From Craspedostauros australis (Eukaryota; Bacillariophyta; Bacillariophyceae; Mastogloiales; Achnanthaceae): 64,000 nt of DNA. Both the position numbers and the translations under genes were made by a program. The stretch lies in NCBI GenBank assembly GCA_026770025.1, contig JAMXDE010000054.1:1-64000 (forward strand). The letters run 5' to 3'. The notes below the pieces were generated by a model, which had not been told where the DNA came from, did no database searches, and saw only the letters and a program-made list of their open reading frames with translations. Positions 22,401 through 31,264 of the stretch are shown here, one piece after another (position 1 is the stretch's first letter; every line of letters starts with the position of its first letter).

Positions 22401-25400
22401 GTACCGGGGACTCATCGGGAGCTCCCTCTGTCGAAGACATTTGCTTGTTGGCTCCCTCTGAAGCTGGCATCGGAGGGGCGAGAGTTTCACTCATGAGATC
22501 TGGGGTCTGTTGTGTCGTTGGTTGCGACTCTTTCGCCAATACCTGTGGCGCTCTTTCACGGATGGTTCGTTGGTTTCGCGCCTCAGTTATCGGTGGTGGA
22601 GTATTATCGTCGTTGCGTTGTAACCGGTTGTGGTCTCGCGTGTCTGATGCGAAGATGTCGTCCTGCTCCATTGATTCCACATCGTCGTCATCGAATGGAT
22701 ATTGAAAGGTGGTGTCACCAAACATGCGAGTCCATTCTTCCGATTGATAGCTTGGAAGTTGCTTCAAGTCGGTAGCAATTGTTGCGAACCAGTCGTCGAA
22801 CACAACATGGAACTGAGGTGTGATCGAACCTGTCCGTGGTGATAGGACCAGGGGTACGGTTGAAGCATGCTTCGTGGAGAGACCCATGTTCACGTATCTC
22901 TCTCCTCTTGGTTCCCATCGGGGTATCTTGCGCCCGTCGGCCAGTGCTTTGTTAAGGACATAGACTGGGCTGCCCCATACGTGCAGGTTATGAAGTTGCT
23001 TGAGGGGGGGACGAATGCGTGACAGAACATCGTAAGGTGTGAGGCCTGTGGCGGGGTTAGGCACGCGATTGTAGATATACGCGGCATGCACTACGGCCAT
23101 TGGCCACAGTTGAGCGTCGAACATTGTTGGCCAATGAATGCTTTGATGCATCATCATGGTTCGGGCCATTGATACAATTGTTCGAATGCTTCGTTCGGCG
23201 ATTCCATTGTGATGATGAGCGCCGACGCCTGCGAATCGATGGACTTGATGGAATATCTCAAGGTGCTTGGAGTATTCGGGTGAGGTGAAGGTAGTTGCGT
23301 TATCCGATAGGTAGGATCGTACGGGGACTCCCACATCTCGACACATTAGTTCGAACCGTTCCTTGGCCTCGAGGGTAGCGTGCGTGGTCAGCGCTGCTAC
23401 TGGTTCCACATGAATGTATCCGGAGGCGTGATCGACGAAGATGGCTCCGCCTTTGTACATTTCGTTTGGATCACCTTTGCCTCGTCCTGAGAAGAGGCGT
23501 CCTGGTGTTCGACCGACGAAGTGGTCCACTGATACTTGTTGTCCTGGGAACAAGTGGTCGGTGCGCAAAACTCCTTGTTTGTCACGAATGACATGTTGGG
23601 TTATTCCTGGTGAAGGGCGACGGTGCAGCTTTCCGAATTGACATGCGGCGCAAAGCGGAAGGCTCGTGACCTTTGCTGCAGCTGTGTGCATCTTTCTAGA
23701 CGATTCTGACCCAATGAGTGCACCCGAACGCAGCAGGAACTTCACTCGACTGAAGGATAAGTGTCCGAGACGATAGTGCCACCGAAGAAGTTCCTTTTGC
23801 GGTTGGGTGAGGTTCACGTTGTGGTCCGACACGGTAGAGACTATGGACGTTAGTGCAGCTGGTACATCATGGATGTTGTCGGCGCTGTAGCCGACGGATG
23901 TTGGCAACCTTGTGGATTTCTTGTAGTTCGCTATTATTGCATTGCGATCGTCGCTTCCCAGGATTCCGCTGAGTTTGCAGGAGGACTTGTCGAATACGAT
24001 CGTTTCTCCCTGATACTCGTCGAGAAGACTGGAAGTGCTGATTAGCTTGACCTTTGATTCGGGTACATGGAAAGCAGGCAGTCGCAATTTGCGAGGGCTT
24101 CCAGTCACATCAAGAACATACCATTCGACAGTTCCCAACGCATTCACTTGGATTTTCTTGAGGAACCCGTTAAGAAAGGTCGGTCTTGGTGGAGGACTTG
24201 GAGTAGAACAGAAATCGTTGAGGTCATATGTCACAGAGATTGACGCTCCGCTGTCCCATACAAGTTCGAATGGAGCATCAGGCGAGAGATAACTCTCAGC
24301 CTTAGCTGGGGATGCGAAAGCGTTGCGATTGGAGAAGTAGGAGGCTAGACCTTGCAGAGTGAGTAGTGCTGGCATGTCATTGTCACATTGTTGTTTTTGA
24401 TTTCGATCATACATCAAGTCAATTCCGCGAGTTGGGTACAAGCTCCAGAGGTTTCGTGAGATGGATGAGGTGCGACCTTCCTGGCGGGGCAATTTTGCAG
24501 TCGTGAATGGTTGGTTTTTACCATAAGTGGAAGTTTTCGACTGGTTCCAGTAACGACGTTTTGATCTGTGATTGCGAGTTTTGGTCCGAGTTTGGGGACG
24601 CCACTCACGTTTTGTTCGTGAGGAGTTCACTTTCGACACGTTCACTGGTTTGGGTCCATCTGGGTCAAGGCTTTCCATCACGAGGTCGTAGAGACTGCGT
24701 TTCACAGCTCCATTGAAGTGTGTGGGACGTTTGTGCATTTGCTTGAACCGTTCCTTGACTCGTGCCTTGTTATAGGCTAAATCAGTAGAGTTGATTAAGT
24801 CGGGTCTTCGTGGAACGTTCGTGTGGAGGAGGAGTAGAGTTACGGCGATTAGCATCCAGGCATTAGCTGCCGCGATGTACCACCCATACTCTACTCCGAT
24901 GGTGATGACTTGGAGTGAAGCGAAGAGGAGAACCATTCCAACAATGCTACCGAAGTAGTTGAAGGAGGTGAAGAGGTTCCAGATGAGGGACCACCAGGTG
25001 TCTTCGTCTTGGCTGGAGGCGGCTGTGAAGCATGTCCAGGCAGCCATGTCGATGGAGAGGTTGTCCTGTTTGGGAACGTTCTTGCCCTTTGCCTTCGCCT
25101 TGAACTTGAAGTTGTCCTGGTGGCTCTCGGTGTTGTGCGAGAGACGCCAGCGGCGGCACTTGGCGCACCACATGAACGTCTTGTCGTTGACAAGCTTGCG
25201 CTGTGGTTCACCGGGCTTGGGAGCTTTGGACGACCAGCCCTGGCCGGCGTTGCGTTTGGCGTCGCGTTCCTTGGGCTTCTTGAAGTTGTTTCTCTTTCCA
25301 TCGTTCTTGGAGAAACCCTTGTGTTGCTCGAGAACGTTGGCGCTTGGATTCTGGACGACGTTGTTGGCATACGAGTACTTGGGCACGTTGCTATCTCTGG

Positions 25401-26688
25401 TACGCCTGATGGCATGCCAGCGATTTCCGCGCACTTCGTTTTCGTACGACGATTCAGCCTTGTTGCAGATTGCCATCCATGTGAGATCTTTTGCGGCAAG
25501 CTGGGGGCGAGCGTACTCGTATGTGAAGACGGGGAGACGCATGAGGATTTCCTCAAGGTCATCCTTCATCACATAGAGGGGACGTCGGTACTGTTCACCA
25601 GACCGGATCTGTCCTCCAGCCTGTAGGAAGGCATCGAGGATCGTTCGGAGGAGACGGAGGTCGAAGCGACCGGCGTCGTCGAGGCGCTTGCAAAGAGCAC
25701 GAAGGTGGACTGCCATGAGACCAACGTTCTCGTTTGGAAAACGTCTGCAGTTGACTTCGCGGATCTTGGCTGCGAGGGCGTCTTGTTCATCCAAGGAGTT
25801 GGCCGAGTTGCTGTTCATGAACTCAACGAAGAGGGTGATGAAGTTATCGTGGAACTTCGGCTCAATTCGGTTCATGAGCTGGTCTTCGAGGACTGGATCA
25901 AGACTGTCACGGAAGAATGCTGAGGCTGTCTCGTTGTTCTGGACGTCGTAGTGATCCCACTTCAGATGGAACTCGTTGAAGTGCTTGGTGGCATCTTCAA
26001 GAGTGAAGGCGGCTGGCGAGTCCAGGACGCAAGTCATTCCTGACTCTGCGTTGGCGTCAGCGATGTACGCCATGGTGAGGAGTCCGGTTCTTGCCATGTG
26101 GTTTCGCACCAGGCGGATGAACTGCTGGATGTTCCCTCCCTTCTTGAACTTGTCGGTGAGTCCTTGCTCTCGCTTGGACTGGTTGGTGGAGTCAGCACCG
26201 TTATGGAGGATTCTCTGTTGTTGAGAGTTGGTCCACCTGGTGTGTGACTCGTCTTGGAGGCCGGTCCAATGTCCGTTTGGTGCGCCTGCGGTCCAGGGCA
26301 CCCAGTTGCGTCCTTGCTTGAGGATACCTCCCATGATGGGAACGGTTGGTTTTCCAGAGAGGTCGTGGTCGTCGTCTTCGCTATCCTCTTCTGACTTTCT
26401 GCTCTTCTTGGGCATGGGAGTTCCCATGTCGAAGATGCTGTCGTTGAGGAAGGACTGGTCCGTTCGGGTTCTTGTGTCGCCAGCGGAACGGCTGCGCTCG
26501 AGACCGGGACGGCTTGGGGTCGTGGTGACTGTCGCCGCTGCTTGGGCAGTGGCTATAGCCGCATTTGCTGCTTCTGCAGCGGCTTCGGCCGCCAACGTCG
26601 CCTGTGTGAGGCGAGCGTTCTCGACCGTGATCGCTTCGAGCTGCGCTTGCAGCTCTTCCAGCGTGGTAGGGTTTGTCTCTTCCGCCAT
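19450..26688 (-). CDS. Gag-Pol polyprotein of copia element B, 2412 aa
   Basis: The layout parallels element A. Approximate residues: an Ala-rich predicted coiled coil 10-55; Gag 115-470; a Cys/His segment (WCAKCRRWRLSHNTESH) 507-523; two hydrophobic helices 578-622; protease with DSGAS near 812; GAG-pre-integrase 965-1025; integrase with D about 1055, D about 1129 and E about 1165; a Pro-rich acidic linker; the extra conserved domain 1645-1775; RT 1920-2180 with YVDD near 2080; RNase H 2245-2390 ending ADIFTKGL. Integrase and RT are very close to element A, while Gag and linkers differ much more. The identifiable catalytic residues are present and the stop is TAA. Confidence 0.95.
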   Translation of the reverse strand: MAEETNPTTLEELQAQLEAITVENARLTQATLAAEAAAEAANAAIATAQAAATVTTTPSRPGLERSRSAGDTRTRTDQSFLNDSIFDMGTPMPKKSRKSEEDSEDDDHDLSGKPTVPIMGGILKQGRNWVPWTAGAPNGHWTGLQDESHTRWTNSQQQRILHNGADSTNQSKREQGLTDKFKKGGNIQQFIRLVRNHMARTGLLTMAYIADANAESGMTCVLDSPAAFTLEDATKHFNEFHLKWDHYDVQNNETASAFFRDSLDPVLEDQLMNRIEPKFHDNFITLFVEFMNSNSANSLDEQDALAAKIREVNCRRFPNENVGLMAVHLRALCKRLDDAGRFDLRLLRTILDAFLQAGGQIRSGEQYRRPLYVMKDDLEEILMRLPVFTYEYARPQLAAKDLTWMAICNKAESSYENEVRGNRWHAIRRTRDSNVPKYSYANNVVQNPSANVLEQHKGFSKNDGKRNNFKKPKERDAKRNAGQGWSSKAPKPGEPQRKLVNDKTFMWCAKCRRWRLSHNTESHQDNFKFKAKAKGKNVPKQDNLSIDMAAWTCFTAASSQDEDTWWSLIWNLFTSFNYFGSIVGMVLLFASLQVITIGVEYGWYIAAANAWMLIAVTLLLLHTNVPRRPDLINSTDLAYNKARVKERFKQMHKRPTHFNGAVKRSLYDLVMESLDPDGPKPVNVSKVNSSRTKREWRPQTRTKTRNHRSKRRYWNQSKTSTYGKNQPFTTAKLPRQEGRTSSISRNLWSLYPTRGIDLMYDRNQKQQCDNDMPALLTLQGLASYFSNRNAFASPAKAESYLSPDAPFELVWDSGASISVTYDLNDFCSTPSPPPRPTFLNGFLKKIQVNALGTVEWYVLDVTGSPRKLRLPAFHVPESKVKLISTSSLLDEYQGETIVFDKSSCKLSGILGSDDRNAIIANYKKSTRLPTSVGYSADNIHDVPAALTSIVSTVSDHNVNLTQPQKELLRWHYRLGHLSFSRVKFLLRSGALIGSESSRKMHTAAAKVTSLPLCAACQFGKLHRRPSPGITQHVIRDKQGVLRTDHLFPGQQVSVDHFVGRTPGRLFSGRGKGDPNEMYKGGAIFVDHASGYIHVEPVAALTTHATLEAKERFELMCRDVGVPVRSYLSDNATTFTSPEYSKHLEIFHQVHRFAGVGAHHHNGIAERSIRTIVSMARTMMMHQSIHWPTMFDAQLWPMAVVHAAYIYNRVPNPATGLTPYDVLSRIRPPLKQLHNLHVWGSPVYVLNKALADGRKIPRWEPRGERYVNMGLSTKHASTVPLVLSPRTGSITPQFHVVFDDWFATIATDLKQLPSYQSEEWTRMFGDTTFQYPFDDDDVESMEQDDIFASDTRDHNRLQRNDDNTPPPITEARNQRTIRERAPQVLAKESQPTTQQTPDLMSETLAPPMPASEGANKQMSSTEGAPDESPVPDPTIESPDQRTLQPQLDSPLRESPISGPATPLPPSDPTETGSTTPIMPKLEPTPVRPRSTRNRKQPKRFTYARMGGKAAWLDDEDTDDYYFCPAVATLEEIEQATTPRELHPDSSSIITFSQAVVDCLHTIEPLQREGSDSLSIDLHQFKVDAHYLLRRLRGRFNTLNPQPTNIVLPTFAPKPAKAEEASINMVDWWQPDPDDMVEEGPTPFQDVYEDFYSDMERHFEVDLHCEIRCDDLRRQATDYAVGQFVNRLSAFIRTGIMNPSFDAFDYMSSAKPEPWSYQDPEYLMMKGFLPPESRISGNTFFKRARSVWNAISENHRYRLAFELLRRQVTTIRPGPWPQPSAFEVEKFVQGMIETNTAPLKVAPATRVSDEIGSTLEVDPSSILDTATCIPEHAWANIEQHAYAVSIIEPQRDSTNFPTYVDGHMMSYFATGGDLDIAERSSTYKASSNDPDTLSFDEAIRDDNKDEWMQAAEKEIKALTEKGTWEEIQRADVVNDRIFPGTWVFRRKRLPDGTIKKYKGRWCCRGDLMNEDASTYAPVVAWSSVRIFLSTSIVMGWTTTSIDFTNAFVQASIHKPVHLHLPRGFKSSKGPNTCLRLRKSLYGLTIAPRLWYEHLIRALITVGFTACDQEQCLFIKHNIMIVLYVDDAGIASKTKKDADDFIASMRELGFELTQEGSFTEFLGIELCRDPKADVVHLRQPGLIKKILETTKMSNCNPCPVPTTQLALGQCKDEPAMNEKWNYRSVVGMLLYLTTNTRPDLAFAVSQIARFGHDPRRSHAKAIKRIMRYLKHTETMGTIVRPTGQLDLKCYVDADFAGLYQREDSKDPVSVKSRTGYLITLGGCPLIWKSKLQTEIALSTMESEYAALSLAMRTLIPIQQLIRQVINNAGTDMPLHTNLQCTVFEDNQACISLATNHQPTARTKHFLTKWHFFWYWVKAGFICIQHIATPEQLADIFTKGLSIAVFEYLRFKIMGW

Positions 26689-27107
26689 GATGGATAGCGG
26701 GGACTTCTCGAGTAGTCTTCGGACGTCGAGGGGATCGATCTGTTTGCCTTCTCTTGCTCTTGCTCGGCTTCACTTCGTTGAGAAGGTGTGCACTGAAGTT
26801 CGATGCAGGCTTGGAGAGGCTCGTACTCGGTTGGCGAGTGCGATTGCAGCTTGCTTTAGCAGAGGCTACTGAAGTTCAACCTTGGGTCGCTTACCTTCAG
26901 CTGGGACTTTTGTCCTCTTGAGTGGCTCGGTTTTCGAGCGTTGGGAGTCTGATTTCAAATCAGATGCATGCGATGAGGACTTCGTCCTTTGTTGGAGGCT
27001 CGGTCTGCGAGCTGTGCCTTTTGGCTTCGTCTCAGAGAGACTCTTTGCGATCGGTTGGCAGAGGAAGATGCTCGGTGGAGTTGATTTGACTTGAGAGTAT
27101 TTGGCAA

Positions 27108-27123
27108 CCACTCGCAGCTACCA
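27108..27123 (-). other. primer binding site of element B
   Basis: Minus-strand TGGTAGCTGCGAGTGG, the same 16 bases as in element A, with its first T again being the last base of the 5' LTR. An initiator-Met-type tRNA primer is inferred from the TGG start and the implied acceptor stem. Confidence 0.75.
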
Positions 27124-27809
27124 GTTAGGATTCGAGCGTAGTTGGCACGAATCGGTGGTGAATGCCTCGTGAATCTGCCGGCTTCGGGATAGCCGTGTGA
27201 TGCAGTTCAAGAGAGGTGTACTGATTGAAGAGTTGTTACTGTAACGATGAGTAGATGAGTGCTTTGTAGCTAATCCTTGTCTGAGTTTATTATGAGTTAG
27301 CTTGTGGTGTTAATAGGGTGAAGAAACGATGTCACACAACTTGGCGAGACCCTGCACTGATGTACTTGGTTCAGTGCTACAGGGTATACAGTCATTACAG
27401 CGCCTTGCTCTCCACATATGTAGATACACTGCAGTGTAGATCATGGCACATGGCAGTGACGACCATGAAGTAGTGGCTGTGGTTGGAGCTGGCTCTCGGA
27501 TTCCATTGCTTGAGTTGAAGCAGGTTGGATACATGCGCTAAGACTACGGCAGTGGTGCAGTAGTCATCAGCATGGAGGGAATCGAGGTATGTTGTAGTAA
27601 AAGGATCTGAGGAGCATATAGTTCCCAAGGTGGAATGTGAGTCAGGTCGGTCATGTTTGAGTCATGATGGATTCGTGAATGGAGGAGAGAAAGGAGGAGA
27701 AAAGATTTGGTGGTCGATCAGGTCGGAAGATTTCGCGCCAAAACAAGAATTTCTCCCATCAGGTTGATACCGTGTTCGGTAATAGTCTGTCCCTCATTGA
27801 ATCTCAACT
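27123..27809 (-). repeat. 5' LTR of element B
   Basis: Partner of 18679-19365. Followed on the plus strand by CTCCT, the right copy of the target duplication. Confidence 0.93.
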
Positions 27810-27813
27810 CTCC

Positions 27814-28844
27814 TGTTGTAACACCGGGTTGGGCTGCAAAGAAGACCTGATTGTTCAAGCCTATCCCTGACTATTTGTTGGCAGAGCTGAACAAAATCTG
27901 TGTAGGTTTGCAAATTCCACGCACTGTGATTCCCTACTGGTAGACGATGGTGTAAATGCTGTTTCTGTTTGCTATTTCATCACGTGGGTGGTTGAGTATC
28001 TCTGCGGATAGCTCTCGCTCGACTATGAGTTCACACAAGATGCTCTCTTGCGTTTCCGTCTCTACAAGTGTTGGAACTCCGGGGTTATCGTAGTACTCTA
28101 TTCTGCTATTAGCTTGTACCGTTTTAGAACTGTGAGATCAATCTTCTTGACCCTCTTCAATTCAAATTTGATCGCAAGCTTAATCCATAGCAGTTCACCA
28201 TAGTCATACACTTGTCCATGGTTGCTCTCATCTGCATCATCATCTTGCTCTCGTGCTCTCTCTTTCAGATTCATCGTGCATTTCAGTAGTGCCATGCCTC
28301 TTCTATATTCAAGCAGTATTTCTTGTAGCCGCACGGGTACCTCAGCTTGGGTCTTAGACCGATCGATCCCACATCATCTTTGATTCCTCAGTATTCTTCC
28401 TACGCCACCCCCACGGTCTCAGCAATCATGTTCGTCCAATGTCGCATCGTCATTCGTGCTTTTGCGTGACTCAGGGATCACCTCCGTTTCTCCTTCTCAC
28501 CGTTTCTCCCATTGGGGTGACTCTGGACTGTCTCTTGTCTGTTGAGGCATGCCGACTTGCTTGGAATTTATTGACTGTATTGCACATAGTCTTGGCCCAT
28601 GCGCGAATACATCCCTAGTGGTCAAATTGCAGGTTCGCCCTCATTTCCATGACAGTTCATAGATAGACTCTATCGCGAACATGACTGTGTTTGGTGCCAG
28701 TCACAATAGGTGGAGTGAGGAGGGACAAGCTACAAGGTAGTCCAAGTGTGATCAACAACATTGAATCAATTGAGTCATAATATATTATTGGGAGGTACAG
28801 CAATCATGGGTATCTTGACAAAGTTGTACCCTTGATTCCTGACA
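27814..28844 (+). repeat. probable diverged LTR, related to the LTR nested in element D
   Basis: The stretch starts TGTTGTAACACC and ends GATTCCTGACA, giving TG..CA ends. Its last 110 bases closely follow the element-sense end of the nested LTR at 39737-40440 (shared ATCATGGGTATCTTGACAAAG). A middle part around 28125-28215 also aligns (AGAACTGTGAG, TAATCCA, CATAGTCATAC). No target duplication was found. The first T is shared with the CTCCT duplication of element B, so element B landed at its very start. No gene is seen inside. Confidence 0.5.
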
Positions 28845-29521
28845 TCGGGAGTGCAAGGATCTTGTGGATGTGCAACGCCGTCAATCGGCACGTGCATGGG
28901 TCTCCCGTGGTGGGAGTGAAGTTGTGATGGAGGCCATTGAGGTCTTCCTTGGTGAGGAAGGTGAGGTCGCCAATGTTTCCACCGCTGCGTCGATGATAAC
29001 GTGGCAGTGATTGGAGTTGTTGGAGATACCCACGGCCTTGAGGACGTGGTTCAGTACGGTGATGGAGTTGGTGGGTTCTGTTGTTTTGGTCGGTTCGTCA
29101 CGGAGAAGCGGATACGCTGTACTCAGTGTGTTCATGTGCACTGCCTTGGTTGGCTCTTCTTGTTGTTTGGTTTCTGCTTCACATCGTCACATGATGCACT
29201 CGGGTCGTTGCTGATGGGATCAGCTTGGTGTGTTGGAGTTGATTTCACTCAGTCAGGTCAGGACGTAGCGCTCGCGACTGTTAATCTATTGTCCTGTTGT
29301 TGTAAAGAGCGAAATCTCACGAGTCGTTCAAGAGAGATCAAGTCTTTCAGGATGACGGCGATGAGCTGTAGAAAAGAAGACACTGATTGGGTAGAGTGAC
29401 TTCTGAATCTATGGTTATCTTACTTAGGTGTATCTCATGCTGTTGTGTTCAAGGACATCTCTTGCTTGTGCCAAGTTGAGGTGCTATCCTTCTCTAAGAT
29501 TCTTTACGTTTGATCCACCAG
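28845..29521. other. unassigned stretch left of element C
   Basis: ORFs of up to about 130 codons occur on both strands at 28881-29399 but none shows a motif or a clear composition advantage. Its right edge ATCCACC (29513-29519) resembles the bases just right of element C. Confidence 0.4.
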
Positions 29522-30312
29522 TGTCGAGATGTATATGTGAGTATATGTCAAGATGTACGTGTATATGTGCATCGTTCACCTGTTATTCTCTCATACGCAC
29601 TTGGACGGTATAACTACACTCGTGTCGATAGTATGCTGTGATTCGTCAGAATTACAGCAGAAATGGAACACACGAAAAAGAGCAAGATTTCTGGAGGAAA
29701 TTTGCAATCGACGATTTCTGAGAGAATTGAAAGATCGTCCGTCCATCCATCAATGGTACCAAGAGAATCTCGAGGTACTTCCCAACTAAACCTCAGATGA
29801 CGATATCATCTGACAGACTACTGCATCACCAATGGAACATGACATCTGGAGAGCAGAAGGACACCTACTGACGTTGACAGGATGTCATCATGTCACCATG
29901 TCGACATCTGTCTCCAAGTCAGAGCAGGAGGCGAAGATCCGATGACCGAAGGGCATCAGCATCATGGATACAGAAGGTGAACTTCAAATGGCGAGTACTC
30001 ATGGAGTAGGAGCCAGTACTGAATGAACGAAGTGTCGAATGCGGAGTACGCATCGAACACGGAGTATCGTGTAGCATGAGCACACGATGTTGAGAGAGAG
30101 AATACAGAGAGGAGCGAGAGAGCATCTCGCGTACCGACTCATAGTCGGAGCCCGAATCTACGAAACAGATTGAAGCGCCAAGAGCATCGGGCAAGAGAAC
30201 TGGTGTACACCGAGAGGATCGGAGTAGCCAACTAATGAAATAGCAAACAACCGACTATCAACCAACACCATCTTCCACAATCGTAGGTTACCATGAGCGG
30301 AACTTGCCAACA
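29522..30312 (+). repeat. 5' LTR of element C
   Basis: Direct repeat of 36590-37384. The first 80 bases show T/C changes between copies. The base run just after it (30313 onward) does not begin with TGG. Confidence 0.9.
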
Positions 30313-30394
30313 CGTTTATAAACGATAGATCAGGGCGAGCCCGCGGATCGGATCGTGCGAGGAAGACGAACATCATTCAGGAGCAGCAGATTGA

Positions 30395-31264
30395 ATGAGC
30401 GAGGAAGAGGAATTGAAAGATATCCCTCTGTCCCAACTAGCTATCAAGCAAGAAGAAGGTGCGAGTGAGACTCTACTTCAAGAACAGAAGGAAGTAGCAG
30501 CGGCTACTGTCCTATCAGGCAAAGACGCAAGCGCAATCGGCGAGACCGAAGAGGAACGGTCTGCAAGACTACACCGTAAGGAGAAGAGGATTCTCAAGGC
30601 GGTCAAGCAAGAGGAGACTGGTGTGACGAAGAGCATTCGCACAGCCAAACAGGGTGGGAAAAGTGAGACACCACCAGGAGGAGAATTTGTGAGCAAATCA
30701 ATCCTCGCGAAACAACAAGCGAAAATCGAAAAAGTGACAACACAGAAACAGACAGAAATCAAAGGCGCGAGCGCACCAACAACGAAACAACGAATCAACA
30801 TGGCGACATCAGCCAACATGAACAAGCAACGCATCAAGGCGCTGATGTTCAGCGGTGAACAAGAGGATTATAGCGCATGGGAGTCCCAAGCAAAGGCATA
30901 CGCTCATACACAGAAGACGAGAGACGTGATGTTGGGCAAGACGAAGATCCCAACAGTGAGTGAGATCGTGGCAGCCGCCGGCGATGCCAAGGAAGCGATG
31001 GAGGAAATCTACGAGCTGGGATGCGACTGCTTCAGCGATCTGATCCTCATGATGGATGCAGAGAAAGGAAAGGGCAAGCAGGCCATCCAATACATCAATC
31101 AGTGCATCTCCGACGATTACCCTGAGGGGAATCCACACACGGCATGGAACGTTCTCGCGGAGAAGTTCTGGCCATCCGACGCGGCGACGAAGATCAAACT
31201 CAAGCGTCAATTCAACAACGAAAGGATGAAGAAAGACTCGGACCCCGACATCTACATCACATGA
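30395..31264 (+). pseudogene. Gag N-terminal part of element C
   Basis: The ORF encodes 289 residues: a charged Glu/Lys-rich N-terminus, then a UBN2-type copia Gag fold (from about residue 145, LMFSGEQEDYSAWESQAKAY onward). It stops at a TGA (31262-31264) inside the Gag domain, directly before LEGLRSRL. The same frame continues without a break after the stop, so this TGA is a nonsense change in Gag and not a natural end. Confidence 0.8.

Larger units (their letters stand above)
18679..27809 (-). mobile_element. Ty1/copia retrotransposon B, complete and apparently intact
   Basis: This is a 9131-bp element on the minus strand, related to element A in layout and protein but with unrelated LTR sequence. 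LTRs of 687 bp look identical by eye, and the target duplication CTCCT lies at 18674-18678 and 27810-27814. The single 2412-codon Gag-Pol ORF is unbroken. Leader from primer site to start codon is about 420 nt. The insertion appears recent and possibly still mobile. Confidence 0.95.

Noticed and set aside
29553-29789. 78-codon ORF kept in both LTRs of element C (also 36621-36857)
   Set aside because: It is shared because the LTRs are copies; substitutions between them are not biased to third positions by eye, so no sign of selection.
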